From: Tigriopus japonicus
Lineage: Eukaryota; Arthropoda; Copepoda; Harpacticoida; Harpacticidae
Direction: 5' to 3'
Assembly (NCBI GenBank): GCA_010645155.1
Contig: CM021322.1
Span: forward strand, 1,762,987 to 1,826,986
Length of the DNA stretch: 64,000 nucleotides
In this document: in pieces, positions 46,684 to 56,999 of the stretch
Position numbering within the stretch: position 1 is the first letter of the stretch
How the letters are laid out: every line of letters begins with the position of its first letter
Notes under the pieces: model-generated
What the model saw: only the letters and a program-made list of their open reading frames with translations
Databases searched by the model: none
Told to the model about the DNA's origin: nothing
Translations under genes and position numbers: made by a program

Positions 46684-47484
46684 CAGGGCCACCAAATTTT
46701 GGTAAAAAAAATTGCCAAAAAATGTATTTTTTTTGGTAGTTTTTCTTGGAAATAATGTAATGAAATCGGATTTTTTGGTAGTTTTTTTGGTTGTTTGGTA
46801 AGTTTGTTTTTAAAGCCTTTTCTCATTGTTTACATAAAACCAGTGTGTTACAATCAGGGCCACCAAATTTATGCAAAATATTTTGCCGAAACGTATTATT
46901 TTTGATGTTTTTTTTTTTGAGAAATGACTGTAACAAAATTGGATTTTTTTGGTATTATTAAAAATACTTTTCTCACTATATCGCCTAAAAACTGCCCTTT
47001 TATGTACTTGCATCATCTAAATTTTATTTCATGGGTAGGAAAAGATGCTAAAATGACCATATTTTCTCACAATTGTTGCAAATATAACACCTTCTATTCT
47101 TATTTTGATTTTTGACATCCTTTTTGTTGATCACTCTCAACGGAAGAGGCATTTTTCTACATTCTTTCGAAATTTTCCCAATTTTTGTATTTTTCGACAA
47201 AAAATGCACATTGTTTGTGACTACAATGTAAAATACCATTCATAACAACCCAGCGGGCCTGTGGATTAACTAAATATACCTGTTAAAAATAAAAAACGCT
47301 GTCTTTTTGCTTCTTTATCTTGACTTTGACGTGAAATCAAACAATTTTCCATATCATATCCATCAAAACAGGCAATTTTTGCACATTTATTTAATTTTTT
47401 CCTCATTTATGTAATTTTGGACAAAAATCGCAGATTTTGGTAATTACATTGTAAAATGTAATTTACATGTATCTGGTGGCCCTG
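46684..47484. mobile_element. 801-bp hAT-type element
   Basis: Termini CAGGGCCACCA / TGGTGGCCCTG are inverted. Flanking octamers ATTATGAC and GTTATCAC match at six of eight positions, suggesting an old hAT TSD. The left terminus is repeated at 46857 (CAGGGCCACCAAATTTATGC), so there is an internal duplication or an older nested copy. No transposase is visible. Confidence 0.75.
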
Positions 47485-47666
47485 GTTATCACCTTCTTTA
47501 AACCAACTTATGTTTAGGAGTCTCTAATGGTTTCAAACTTTTATGTCATTTAGCTACTTCTACTTCTCCTGCTCTACCATATTCTCTTGAACAATTCCCC
47601 AAACTAAGCACTTCCTCACTGTTTTCCTTATCTCAATTGCACTTGCTGTGTGAAGACGCCCCCTGG

Positions 47667-47880
47667 TAAGTTCGTGGACCCTGTTTGGAAGAATTGCCTA
47701 CCCTATCGGAAGGCATGTTGTTTTAACATACGACTGACCTTTAAAACCGGCATGATGATGTCATATTTTGGCAACGCTGAAAAGTTTGTTTACGAAGTTT
47801 TGTTAGAAATATAGGGCTCATACACCTAAGTGTTGCCAAAAATAGCTACACAGGGTGTCATCAAAATCCAGCAAAACCTT
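47667..47880 (-). repeat. Inverted copy of the 34-kb dispersed repeat
   Basis: Reverse-complement similarity to 34060-34230 (GACCTTTAAAAC.GGCAT, TTTTGGCAACGCT, TTGTTAGAAATATAGGGCTC). Confidence 0.7.
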
Positions 47881-47884
47881 CAAA

Positions 47885-48027
47885 TGGATTTAATTGTTAA
47901 TTACCGGACTCCATGCTTAATGACGTCGCATCTCGCAGGGTTTAAATTATGTTAAGTTAGGTTAAAATTAGGTTGTTAAGTTTCAATTATTTTAGGTTAG
48001 GTTTCAATTACAGTAAGTTAGGTTACC
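47885..48027. repeat. TTAGG-like degenerate repeat with MITE-like flank
   Basis: GTTAATTACCGG and TGACGTCGCATC resemble the terminus of the element at 26108. They are followed by degenerate AGTTAGGTTAAAATTAGGTT repeats. Probably a truncated relative in reverse orientation, directly abutting duplicated block Y. Confidence 0.6.
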
Positions 48028-48960
48028 AAACACGTATGGAAGTGTTGGGTTTTGATCCACATAATCCGTCAAGTAAGCATACCCAATATTGCAAATACTA
48101 GCAAAAGTGTGCATGTGTTATCAAGACATTTGCTTATATTTTTAGTTTGAAACAAATGATTTTTGGTTTAGTTCTTGGGGAAAATACTGAGAAGCCAGGT
48201 TTGCTCTTTTGTTTAATAGGTCCCCCTTCATCGTCGGTTCGGGGATTGACCGATTTCACCTATGCTGCGGGTGGAATAGGACCATCTCTCACGCAGCCGA
48301 TGAGAGGCACAGATAGGTTGAGGCCTTCAATCGTCGAGGACGTGTTCTAAAATTAGACATAAATAGAATGAGCAATTGGGCAAACTACTCGTTTATTACT
48401 TGTAATCAGCGTCAGTTCAATCGATGTAGGTCAGTTTCATATTTTTGATAAATGTCCACTCTGTATGCACCCATGTATATGTAGCAATCCATGATGTACG
48501 ACCGAATCAAACTTAATTTGAATGCACCCAGGATATCTAAAATTTACTGTATTGAACACGGCTGGCCAAGATCCAATAAATTCTAGATATCCTTGAATAC
48601 ACTAACGCAAGTACCCCTGAAAGGGAGTACATATAACTTCGCCCGATCCCCTTTTGGTTTATACACAGGAGGGTCCAAAACTCCCCCCTTCATTTTGATT
48701 GACTCCCGCGGCTTTCATGATTTGAAAACTCGTTATTTCTGCTCAAAACGGGACATGAGGCAGTCTACTCACGGGCTGCTACTCATTCTCAGTCAGTCAG
48801 CATTCTTCTTTTCCCATAAGCACTAGCCAAAACAAACGGGAGATTTTCAAAATTAGACAAACCTTTGAATTTGTGTTAGTGATATGATGAGCCATTTTCG
48901 CCCCTTTGGCCATTCTGGGAGGGCTCACAATCCTTAAGACTTGAGACAGTCTCACAATTA

Positions 48961-49609
48961 GACATGCACAAGGTTGCTCCAAGTGAGCGTTTTAAATCAT
49001 TCCGCGGGCGGCAAAACAAGGCCGTTGGCTGTGCTGAGTTGCTCAGCCCATTTTGGCGAATCCAAGTTTTTCCCATTTTGACGTGCATTTGATGATTCTA
49101 GGTCCCTGGAAACGATCGGTATTTCATTTAAGGATACCTTGGCTGGAATTGGGTCAATAATATGCAAAAAATAATATTAGGGTGATTGATTTAAAAGCAA
49201 GTAAGCAGGCCTTGTGCTATTGCAAAAATAGGACTTAACATTGATCCAAACACAAATATAAAGATGCTGATTTATTCAGTGGGTTCCAAAGAATCATTTC
49301 AATATTTCAAAATACTTAACATATAGAGAAATATAATATTTTTTAACGCTTCTTTCTGTTAAGATCTAATCTTTTCTGTATCATTTTCAAGCAAACAAAT
49401 TGGGCATATTTTCAACCAAGTGAAAGCAGAGGGATCAAAACGTAAAATTTAGATCGTTTCCAGGGACCTAGAATCATCAAATGCACGTTAAAATGGGAAA
49501 AACTTGGATTCGCCAAAATGGGCTGAGCAGCTCAGCACAGCCAACGGCCCTGTTTTGCCGCCCGCGGAATGATTTAAAACGCTCACTTGAAGCAACCTTA
49601 TACATGTCC
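48961..49609. mobile_element. TA-flanked long-inverted-repeat element, copy 2 (649 bp)
   Basis: Inverted relative to 39214-40762, without the nested Harbinger-like insertion. Flanked by TA (48959-48960, 49610-49611). The inverted arms are about 165 bp and contain CCGCGGGCGGCAAAACA. It lies inside the 2.9-kb element at 48608-51503. Confidence 0.92.
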
Positions 49610-50990
49610 TATTGCCTTGATCTCAATATGTACGTACGTGACTCGTCTTTGCTTTGCCAGTAGTGATCAAGGATCAAAGAAAGAATTCAGTGCAATGTTG
49701 CCAGTTCTCAGTCTTCAGTGCCAATTTTTTTCCGTTTGAGCCAGTGATGGCATGCAGTGGAAATGCATATTGACATGCCTGTACAAAGGAAATATATCGG
49801 AAAATCTCAAAGCATTGAAGGACCAACAGGTACAGACAAACATTATTTGGGTTTCAAATTTCTGACAAATTCGTAGGATCTCAAAGCCACACAAAGTTTT
49901 AATTGACCTTGAACAGATGACAAGTTGAGAGACAAAAATGACATAAAAAGAACCTTGAAAGTAAATTGAATTGGCAAAAAAGCCGAGAAAATAACAATTT
50001 AAGTAACAGCAATGGACATCAAAAAAAGTGAATATAGCAAGTTTTTGAAAACGTCATAAAATGATTAATATTGTTTTGCCGGTCTCTGTGGATATCTTTG
50101 TTTCATAATTCTGATCAATTTGGATGCCTCATATTTAAAATTAGTAAATTGGCAACAACATTTTAAATTGTGAATTGATTATAAAAATGAGAAATATTGA
50201 ACAAAACACTTTTACCTAGCAATGTTTTGCTGGAAATTTTGAAACCCTAATCATCATACCCATGTGTTGTTATGAATGTAACATATTCAGCCATATGCTA
50301 CGTTACTTCCAGTGATTTACAATCTCAACACATCTCGGTCAAAAATGTTTCGAGCACTAGGAAGATTCAATACTTTTCCCCAACTTAAATTGCCGTAGCT
50401 AATGTTTCCTTATCTTAAACAACGACGCAGAAAATTAACAGAGAAGCAAATGTTGAGAAGAACTTCCAATTGGACTATTTTTACTCTCGCCTTCCTACCT
50501 TGGTTCATTATCCATTGATGAACAATAACCAAGAGTGCTCTCCATTTTTGGGTTGTAAAAACTCCAAGTACACAAAAGATCAAGAAGAATTCAGAAAAGT
50601 GTAGAATTCAGGGTCAAGGACTAAAACCAATCTGAATACTTTCAAGCTACCAAAATATGCCCAATATACCAATCTACTAAAGTCCTGTCTACCAGAATTC
50701 TTGGTGATGAACTGATGAACTGTGTTGTCCTTTGGCAAAAATGAACCATGTATGTCTCCTTCTAACCAAAATTATACTGTGGTGGGATTTGATTACAAAA
50801 TTTTGTTATTTGATCCACATTTCTGCTACCATCTTCAAGAAAATCATTGCTTTATGTTTCACTTTTTATCTAGCTGTCATACTCTGAAATCTTCATTTAA
50901 ATTGTTAATCTTGGATAGCATTATTGCTCAATCTTTCTTGATTTGAAATTGTGTGCCTAAATTTCATTTTTACTTTCAATTTATCATGCT

Positions 50991-51092
50991 NNNNNNNNNN
51001 NNNNNNNNNNNNNNNNNNNNNNNNNNNNNNNNNNNNNNNNNNNNNNNNNNNNNNNNNNNNNNNNNNNNNNNNNNNNNNNNNNNNNNNNNNNN
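50991..51092. other. Assembly gap flanked by a duplicated end
   Basis: The 76 or so bases ending at 50990 (GATAGCATTATTGCTCAATC to TTTATCATGCT) reappear at 51125-51200 after the gap. This suggests the contig ends overlap and the duplication is an assembly artefact. Confidence 0.85.
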
Positions 51093-52090
51093 CCCGCCTG
51101 TCTCTTACAATAAAGCGTCTCTAGATAGCATTATTGCTCAATCTTTCTTGATTTGAAATTGTGTGCCTAAATTTCATTTTTACTTTCAATTTATCATGCT
51201 TATGATGTTTGCTTTTGCTTTGTACCCGTTCAGTGTCTCTGGTTAATATATTTCTGCCATGCTTATTGAATGAATGGTGTTTCTTGTTTTTTAATAGCTA
51301 ATTAGAATTTAGATTTTTACAAAAAGTCATTGGTAGTGTACAAGATAAGTATATATTTAGGCCAAATTTTCACTAATGAGGTGGTAAGGATACAGGTACT
51401 CGAGTTTTTTACATGGGAGAAACACTTTGTACTTGTTGAGTTTTGGACCCTCCTACGTATTGGGGAAAAAGAGGTTAAGTGTACTCCCTTTCAGGGGTAC
51501 ATGACTAACGGCTTTCTGAAGCTCATTTCAATGAATTCAAAGTGATATTGATAAGTAAGGCCCAGAAATAGATGTTTTAAGATACAAAATACTTCAAAAA
51601 TATATTTCTCGATTTTTACTAATTTGTCTGTTTTAAGGAAAAAAAATTCTCAAATACTTGAATCAGAAAAAATATTTCGGGCAAAATTGAGGAAAATAAA
51701 TGAATGACCAATGCTCAAGAGGGCTTACCCGAAATACAAAAATTTCTACAATATGGTATTTGTACAAAAATAAATTATGTAGTTTTTGTAAAAAACAAAA
51801 ACTACGCCAAATATTGCTGCAAATTGAAAACTGAATTGTTAAAGCAATATACATGCAAAGTATGCCTCCAAACACGGCCAAATGCATCAAATTCACCAAC
51901 AAATTTGGAGAATCGGCACACAAACAAAAGAGACAAATAATGGCGTTGTCAAAAAAATTATTTGTTAAATATCCGCCTTTCTTCAAGTATTTAGCAATTA
52001 TTTAGGGCTTTTGAATGAAATATATTGGAAAATTTGACACATTTTGCAAATATTTTTCCGGGCCCTGTTGATTATTTGAGATCGTGGACC

Positions 52091-52838
52091 TGTAAACGTT
52101 AAACGTCCAAAGATCGGCTGAGAGGTTGCGTGATCAATATCAACATTCCATTTCATTCCCTAAATTGTCATACATCACATTGTTATACATATACATTGAA
52201 ATCAATGTATAAGAACAGTACAACAAAGATTAGTGTAATAAGTAGGGACAAAAAGGTGAATGAACCTATCTTATAAGAAAGAAGAAAGATTAAATGTCCG
52301 TCCAGACAAAAAAAGACGGTTAAAGCTGCTCCCACAAAATAGACGTTATGTATGTCCCTTTTGATTAGGACCAATGTGTCTGAACTGATCTGACTGTCAA
52401 AAACGGCGAAATCTAGAAAATCAAAAAAAAGGGTAGTACCTAATGAGCAAGAATTAGCCGGTAGTACATATGTCAAATAAAAACCAAGAGTTAAAAATGC
52501 CTTTTTAAAGGAACGTTTTTGTATAGCTATAATTAAAATCAGATTTGCAAATCCAATAATTGTTTTGATGGCCTTTTCAACCCAATAGTAATCTTTTCTT
52601 TCTATGTTTGTCAAGCAACTGTATGAGCACAAGTTAATTTATAAGCGTGGATTGTATTTTGTTCGTGCAAAACCGCAACTGACAATCAAAATATTACATT
52701 GGCCTATGATTGGTATGACTTTTTTCGAGCTATCTAATCAAGAAATATTCTATTTCCTCCTAATGTCTTTTTTCACGGAATGTTATTACTTGGCCACGCA
52801 ACCTCTCTCAGCCAATCTTTGGACGTTTAACGTTTACA
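52091..52838. mobile_element. 748-bp Mutator-style element carrying a membrane ORF
   Basis: Inverted termini TGTAAACGTTAAACGTCCAA extend about 45 bp (to GAGAGGTTGCGTG). They are flanked by the 10-bp duplication ATCGTGGACC (52081-52090, 52839-52848); block X shows the empty site. TSD length and long TIRs fit MULE-type elements. Most of the interior is one ORF on the - strand. Confidence 0.88.
52183..52632 (-). CDS. Multi-pass membrane protein ORF inside a TIR element
   Basis: 149 codons from ATG to stop. About four hydrophobic segments are visible: near residues 20-37 (AIKTIIGFANLILIIAI), 45-75 (AFLTLGFYLTYVL onwards), 98-120 (VYFVGAALTVFFC) and 125-146 (FLSLLITLIFVVLFLYIDF), separated by short charged loops. 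No known transposase or transporter motif is recognised. It fills 60% of an element without a transposase, so it may be captured cargo. The caution is that AT-rich DNA can give hydrophobic frames by chance. Confidence 0.4.
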   Translation of the reverse strand: MCSYSCLTNIERKDYYWVEKAIKTIIGFANLILIIAIQKRSFKKAFLTLGFYLTYVLPANSCSLGTTLFFDFLDFAVFDSQISSDTLVLIKRDIHNVYFVGAALTVFFCLDGHLIFLLSYKIGSFTFLSLLITLIFVVLFLYIDFNVYV

Positions 52839-52862
52839 ATCGTGGACCAGTCAATAAGTTTG

Positions 52863-53126
52863 TCATTTGTTATGTATTACCCGAGTAATCAGTTCGACAG
52901 CTTTAGCCACGGTGATGGTATTGGGGAGGAAGACGACCTCCGTCCCGTTGATGCCCGCCGATGGGCGACGATATCCCAAAAAAACGTGCTGAGTTGCACT
53001 CAACTGCTTCTTGGCTCGTACCAAGCCGCCTACGAATGACAATTCTCTTGTGGAGTGGACATCTGGGAAGCCGAGGACCTCTTCGGCCTCCATCGTCACT
53101 GTCACAGTATGGAAGGGGCCAGCCAT
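52863..53126 (-). CDS. Gene-like ORF of duplicated block Y, function unknown
   Basis: 87 codons from ATG (MAGPFHTVTVTMEAEEVLGF to AVELITRVIHNK). The coding strand has mixed, G/C-ending codons, unlike the AT-rich surroundings, which suggests a real exon. A possible donor (ACTCGG then GTAATA) near the 3' end and a TTCGCAG acceptor upstream of the ATG would fit an internal exon of a captured gene. The second copy, at 25988-26491, is split by a MITE. No domain is recognised. Confidence 0.4.
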   Translation of the reverse strand: MAGPFHTVTVTMEAEEVLGFPDVHSTRELSFVGGLVRAKKQLSATQHVFLGYRRPSAGINGTEVVFLPNTITVAKAVELITRVIHNK

Positions 53127-53194
53127 GGCCAAGTGAAATCTGCGAAATCTTTACAATCTGGGACCTTTACCAGGATGACCACGGTTACTCATCG

Positions 53195-53286
53195 ATCGTT
53201 ACACTTGAATTCCCACTCGAGTCAGCTGTTATCCGAGCTGAAAAGTGTTGCCAAAAATAGCTACACAGGGTGTCATCAAAATCTAG
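53195..53286 (+). repeat. Patchwork of two dispersed repeats
   Basis: The left part (TCATCGATCGTTACACTTGA to GAAAAGTGTTGC) matches 33996-34055. The right part (AAAAATAGCTACACAGGGTG to CAAAACC) matches 47836-47878. It is a mosaic of two dispersed repeats. Confidence 0.75.
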
Positions 53287-53450
53287 CAAAACCTAGAGCT
53301 CTATATTAGAAAGAGTACAATCATATCCAACGCCATCTAGTTCATTCTGCTCGCAACTGCTCGCCGTTCCCAAAAGGATGCACAGGTACCCTCTAAGCTG
53401 AACAAGTTTTCCAAATTATCAGACCAAGATAGCACCTTTTGAGAAACTAA
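53287..53450 (+). mobile_element. Single arm of the 1.1-kb foldback family
   Basis: Matches the left arm of the element at 45061 (TAGAGCTCTATATTAGAAAG through TTTTGAGAAACTAAA). Only one arm is present. Confidence 0.85.
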
Positions 53451-53662
53451 AATTGAGGCACGCGCAAGCGCTCTCATCATAAACATGGAACACTTGGTCA
53501 TACGGCAGTCTTATTGAACTAGACTTATTTCATGTAACCTAAAAGTCTCATTGAACGAGACTTTTATGCAGCGCGAGGCACAGCTGAGCATTAATTAAAA
53601 AAATCATAATCAACAATTATATCTTTGCAAACAAAGCAAAAATAATAAAAATGTGATGCTGC

Positions 53663-54042
53663 GTGAGGCCCAGCCGAGCATGGAAAAAAAATCCAAACAA
53701 GACTGAGGTGATCATCGTCAGCAAATGCCCGACCCATTTTTGGGGTAAGAGCCTCGATATTGGAGGCTGTTGTATCCCAGTTGCTAAATTAATCACGCTC
53801 TTGGGAATTACAATTGAAAGTGACCTGTCTTGGCACAACCAGTTCAAATCCCTCCTGAGTCAACTCAACCAGAGGCTTGGTCTAATCAAGCGACTCTTGC
53901 GGTGGGTTCCCAGAACCAATATCAAGCCATTTGTAGACGGGCTGGTAATCTCCAAACTCCGGTACTGTTTGCCTGTATTTGGATCCATAAGGATGACAGA
54001 TACGGAGCGTAGAAACGGGTGGATGGCGAAGATCCAGATCAC
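53663..54042 (+). pseudogene. LINE reverse transcriptase C-terminal fragment, second family
   Basis: An open frame reading KTEVIIVSKCPTHFWG, then ITLLGITIESDLSWHNQFKS, RLGLIKRLLRWVP and VISKLRYCLPVFG has the typical layout of the RT thumb/connection region of Jockey- or I-type LINEs. It differs from the LINE at 17872. The YADD box is not present. It is cut at 54042 by the truncated family A hAT element. Confidence 0.75.
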
Positions 54043-55057
54043 GAGCAGGTGAAGTCATTCACAAGTTCTAAAGACATTTGAGACTAGTTTTGAGGTGAAG
54101 AGACAATGCCGCACAAGTAATTGAGTTCTATTAATTAGGTCACTAACAAAAAGGATGTAAAGTCATGAAAAATACTAATACTCTAGTCAACAATCTCCTG
54201 AATTTTTCATTCCTAAGGTTGGGTCATAGATGTACCTAAAATATTGTCGAAATATATTTAGCAATTGTTTTCTATGGCTTTACATCACTCCGTTTTCGTC
54301 CTTCAAGTTGGTCAAAAATAGACATTGAAAATTGAACAGAAAAATACCCACGTGTGCCTAACAATTGCATCAAAGAAAATAGTCATAAATGTGTTTTAAG
54401 CATGTTTTTAGTGACATTACTTCAATATTTGGCCCATGGCCTAGTTACCAGAATTCAATTTCAAATGTGGCATTCATTGTCTCATCACATCAAAACTGTT
54501 CTCAAATACTTTTGGAACTTAAAAATTATATCTCCAAGTCAATTAAACAATGTTTACTGCTACATTGATGTATCCTTAGCTCAATGATTTTGAGTTTATA
54601 ACGGCCTTTTTTAAAAATGGCGATCTTTGTAGGCAGCAAACCTAATTCTGCAATCTATATTGTTTGTAGATCCTTCCATTACCATAACATAAGTTTCTTT
54701 AGGTTTGCTATTTGTTGGTTGCATGCAATGAGATTCTTTTGTCTAATCTTTAGTTTAGTAAACAGGATGTTATAGTTAAAGCCAAGATGGTGAATAAAGT
54801 GTGAGGTCTGCGTCTGAAATGCACATATTTCTTCAAGGTGCTAAGAATGCTTGATTGAAAATGCAAGCTTTTTCGACTAGTTGAAAATTTGATCTTGAAA
54901 CTAAAAAATCTTACAAAAACCACTACATTTTCTTAACAATTTGTCAATTTTGGCCATAAACGTAAATAAAAAGTGCAAATAAAGGTGAAAAGTACAAAAG
55001 TGCAGAAAAATGGGTTTATGTTACCAAAAATCTTTTTACACTATTTGCCCGTCCCTA
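54043..55057 (-). mobile_element. Non-autonomous hAT element, family A, copy 3 (truncated)
   Basis: Reverse-orientation copy of the family at 1218-2499. The TAGGGACGGGCA terminus is at 55057; the other end is lost at about 54043, where the sequence passes directly into a LINE RT fragment. Roughly the last 270 bp of the element are missing, so no TSD can be read. Confidence 0.85.
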
Positions 55058-55406
55058 CTCATGAGGCTGCTTTGCAACAAGAAAAGACGAGACAAGGTGA
55101 GCATAGAGGAGCTAATGAACAACACTGGACTACCATCTCTCAATCGATTATGCGCCCACTCGCTCCTCTGCAAGATTGTCAATGCACAAGTCATTGGGTC
55201 TCCAATTTCCTCAATCCTCAAACCCCACAACAGGGCTCATCAAATGGCACTTCGTGGTGACCACCACAGAGTTGGCAGAGAGGAGACGCTGGGGCAGACA
55301 GGCCTATCATTTTGTTGGACAATTTTCAGGCCCCAGCTGACCTTTGGCTGTGACGTTTCCCAAGCAGTTGTGCCCAAACAAGTTCGTTTCGTTTGTAGGG
55401 TTGAAG

Positions 55407-55976
55407 TAGGGATGGGCGAGAAGCAGGTGTCGGTGCCAAGGTGTTGACACCAACTTTTTGGGCTTTCGGTGTCGGCATCAACACCAGGTCTATGGTGCCG
55501 ACATTTTAAGGCTTGAAGTTTTTTTGGAAAACGTACTGCCCGCCCAAAAACTTGATCCCAATTTTGATTGTAAATGTGAAGGACTAAACAAAATCCAATA
55601 TCATTAATTTTTGTTCCATCATAAAAATAAATGCTTACCAAACTCCAAGAACCGACTTGCAAAGCAAGAAAATCACACACCCAGCTAGGTTATTGTAAAA
55701 TGTAAGCTTATTTTCCCTCTCTCCATTTTATGTTGAACTAACATGAACTTAAATGTCTTTAGAATGGGTAGGTCTGTCAAAACTGGTGCTCTATATTACA
55801 GTCCAGAAGGGCATATTTTGTTTAACTTAATTATAAAGAACACGCTATCGGTGTCAATGTTAACACCACGACATTGATGGGCAACTTCAACACAGATGTT
55901 GGTGTCGGCGTTGGTGTCAACCTTGCCGTGTTGGTGTCGGAGTCGAGTGCAAAATTATCGCTGTCACCCATCCCTA
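55407..55976. mobile_element. 570-bp hAT-type element with GGTGTC-rich ends, copy 2
   Basis: Same family as 36588-37476: TAGGGATGGGCGAGAAG at the left and GTGTCACCCATCCCTA at the right, with subterminal GGTGTCGG repeats. The TSD is GGTTGAAG versus AGTTGAAG (one mismatch). It is shorter and more diverged than copy 1. Confidence 0.88.
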
Positions 55977-56389
55977 AGTTGAAGTCAGGGTCACTTGTTG
56001 TTTGTTTGGGCACAACTTAAGTTATAATCTTCGGAAATATCAAGTTTTCACATGCAACCTTTGCTCTTCAACAGCTGTAACTCGTCCAACAAAAATTTCC
56101 TAATATTCGCCCTGTGGTGACCACCTATCAAGATACAAACCATACTCGGAATCTTGGCGGGGCATGTCACTACGAGAAGCCCTCCTCCTCTGGAACAAGT
56201 TCGTTGAAAAGCACCAGATTACTAGTCAATTGTTAGTGGAGTCTATTTCCATCCATAAAGCCAAAGAAAATCTATTTCAATTTTGCCAGCAACTCCCAAT
56301 TTAGGATCGTTATTTTACATTAAATTTGTTCACATTAGACAGTTCCAAAAATAAGCAATAGAATAGAGGTACAGTATATGAAGGGGAGG

Positions 56390-56575
56390 ATTTAAAAGTT
56401 TTTTTCTTGCAGAAAAAGAAAAAGAAAAGAGCAGAAAATCTAGGTGGTTGACGTCATAAACTTTTCTCTACCCTAGTGTTCAGCTGACCAAGCTGACCCG
56501 AGCTGACCTACACTGGGAAACGTCTAGAATTTCTGCTCTGCAGGGAAAAAACTTCTTAGTCCCCGGTCTGATCAT
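56390..56575. mobile_element. Degenerate relative of the 158-bp hAT MITE
   Basis: Contains CTAGAATTTCTGCTCTGCAG and AAAAAACTTC, as in 716-873, with a partially inverted left side (AAAAGTTTTTTTCTTGCAG). No clear TSD. Confidence 0.5.
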
Positions 56576-56999
56576 GAGTGAGATGAGTAGATGTTCAAAA
56601 CTTCACGATTTCTTAACGTCAGGGGCAGAAAATTGAGTGTAAAGATCGGCTTTCAACAGAACACCAAATTTAGTTCCTTTTCCGATCTTCCATGGAATCT
56701 AGCTCTTTTAGCTCTTTTTTTGGCTATCTGTTTAGCAACCAAAAATTCGCTCTTTTCAGTCCCTGTTGGTGGATACTCACTACTGATGTGTTTCGAGTTG
56801 GATTTTTGGTCGAGTTTTGCCACTTTGGATTTTAAGGTCAAAAAGTTGACCCCCAACTAATCTTCTCAACTAGAGACGCCATAAAATATGGCAGCACTGC
56901 CAACTCGAAATCCAAAAGTATAACTACTGATGGGACTAAAATCTAACTAGTTCGAGTGTTGCCAAATTGGTCCCTGTTTAGGTCTTTTTAAAAACGTTC

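Larger units (their letters stand above)
48608..51503. mobile_element. 2.9-kb TIR element in block Y (7-bp TSD)
   Basis: Inverted termini CAAGTACCCCTGAAAGGGAG and (inverted) CATGTACCCCTGAAAGGGAG. Imperfect similarity extends about 75 bp to AGGAGGGTCCAAAACTC. The flanking duplication is ACTAACG (48601-48607, 51504-51510); block X shows the empty site. It contains the 649-bp TA element and an N gap. No transposase was recognised. Confidence 0.85.
48028..53192. repeat. Duplicated block, copy Y
   Basis: Same unit as 24749-26560, expanded by a 2.9-kb element (48608-51503) and a 748-bp element (52091-52838). Each insertion site is intact in block X. After 53192 it joins a patchwork of other repeats (53195-53450). 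Confidence 0.9.

Noticed and set aside
56591..56860. Overlapping ORFs on both strands
   Set aside because: No domain, no splice context, no second copy.
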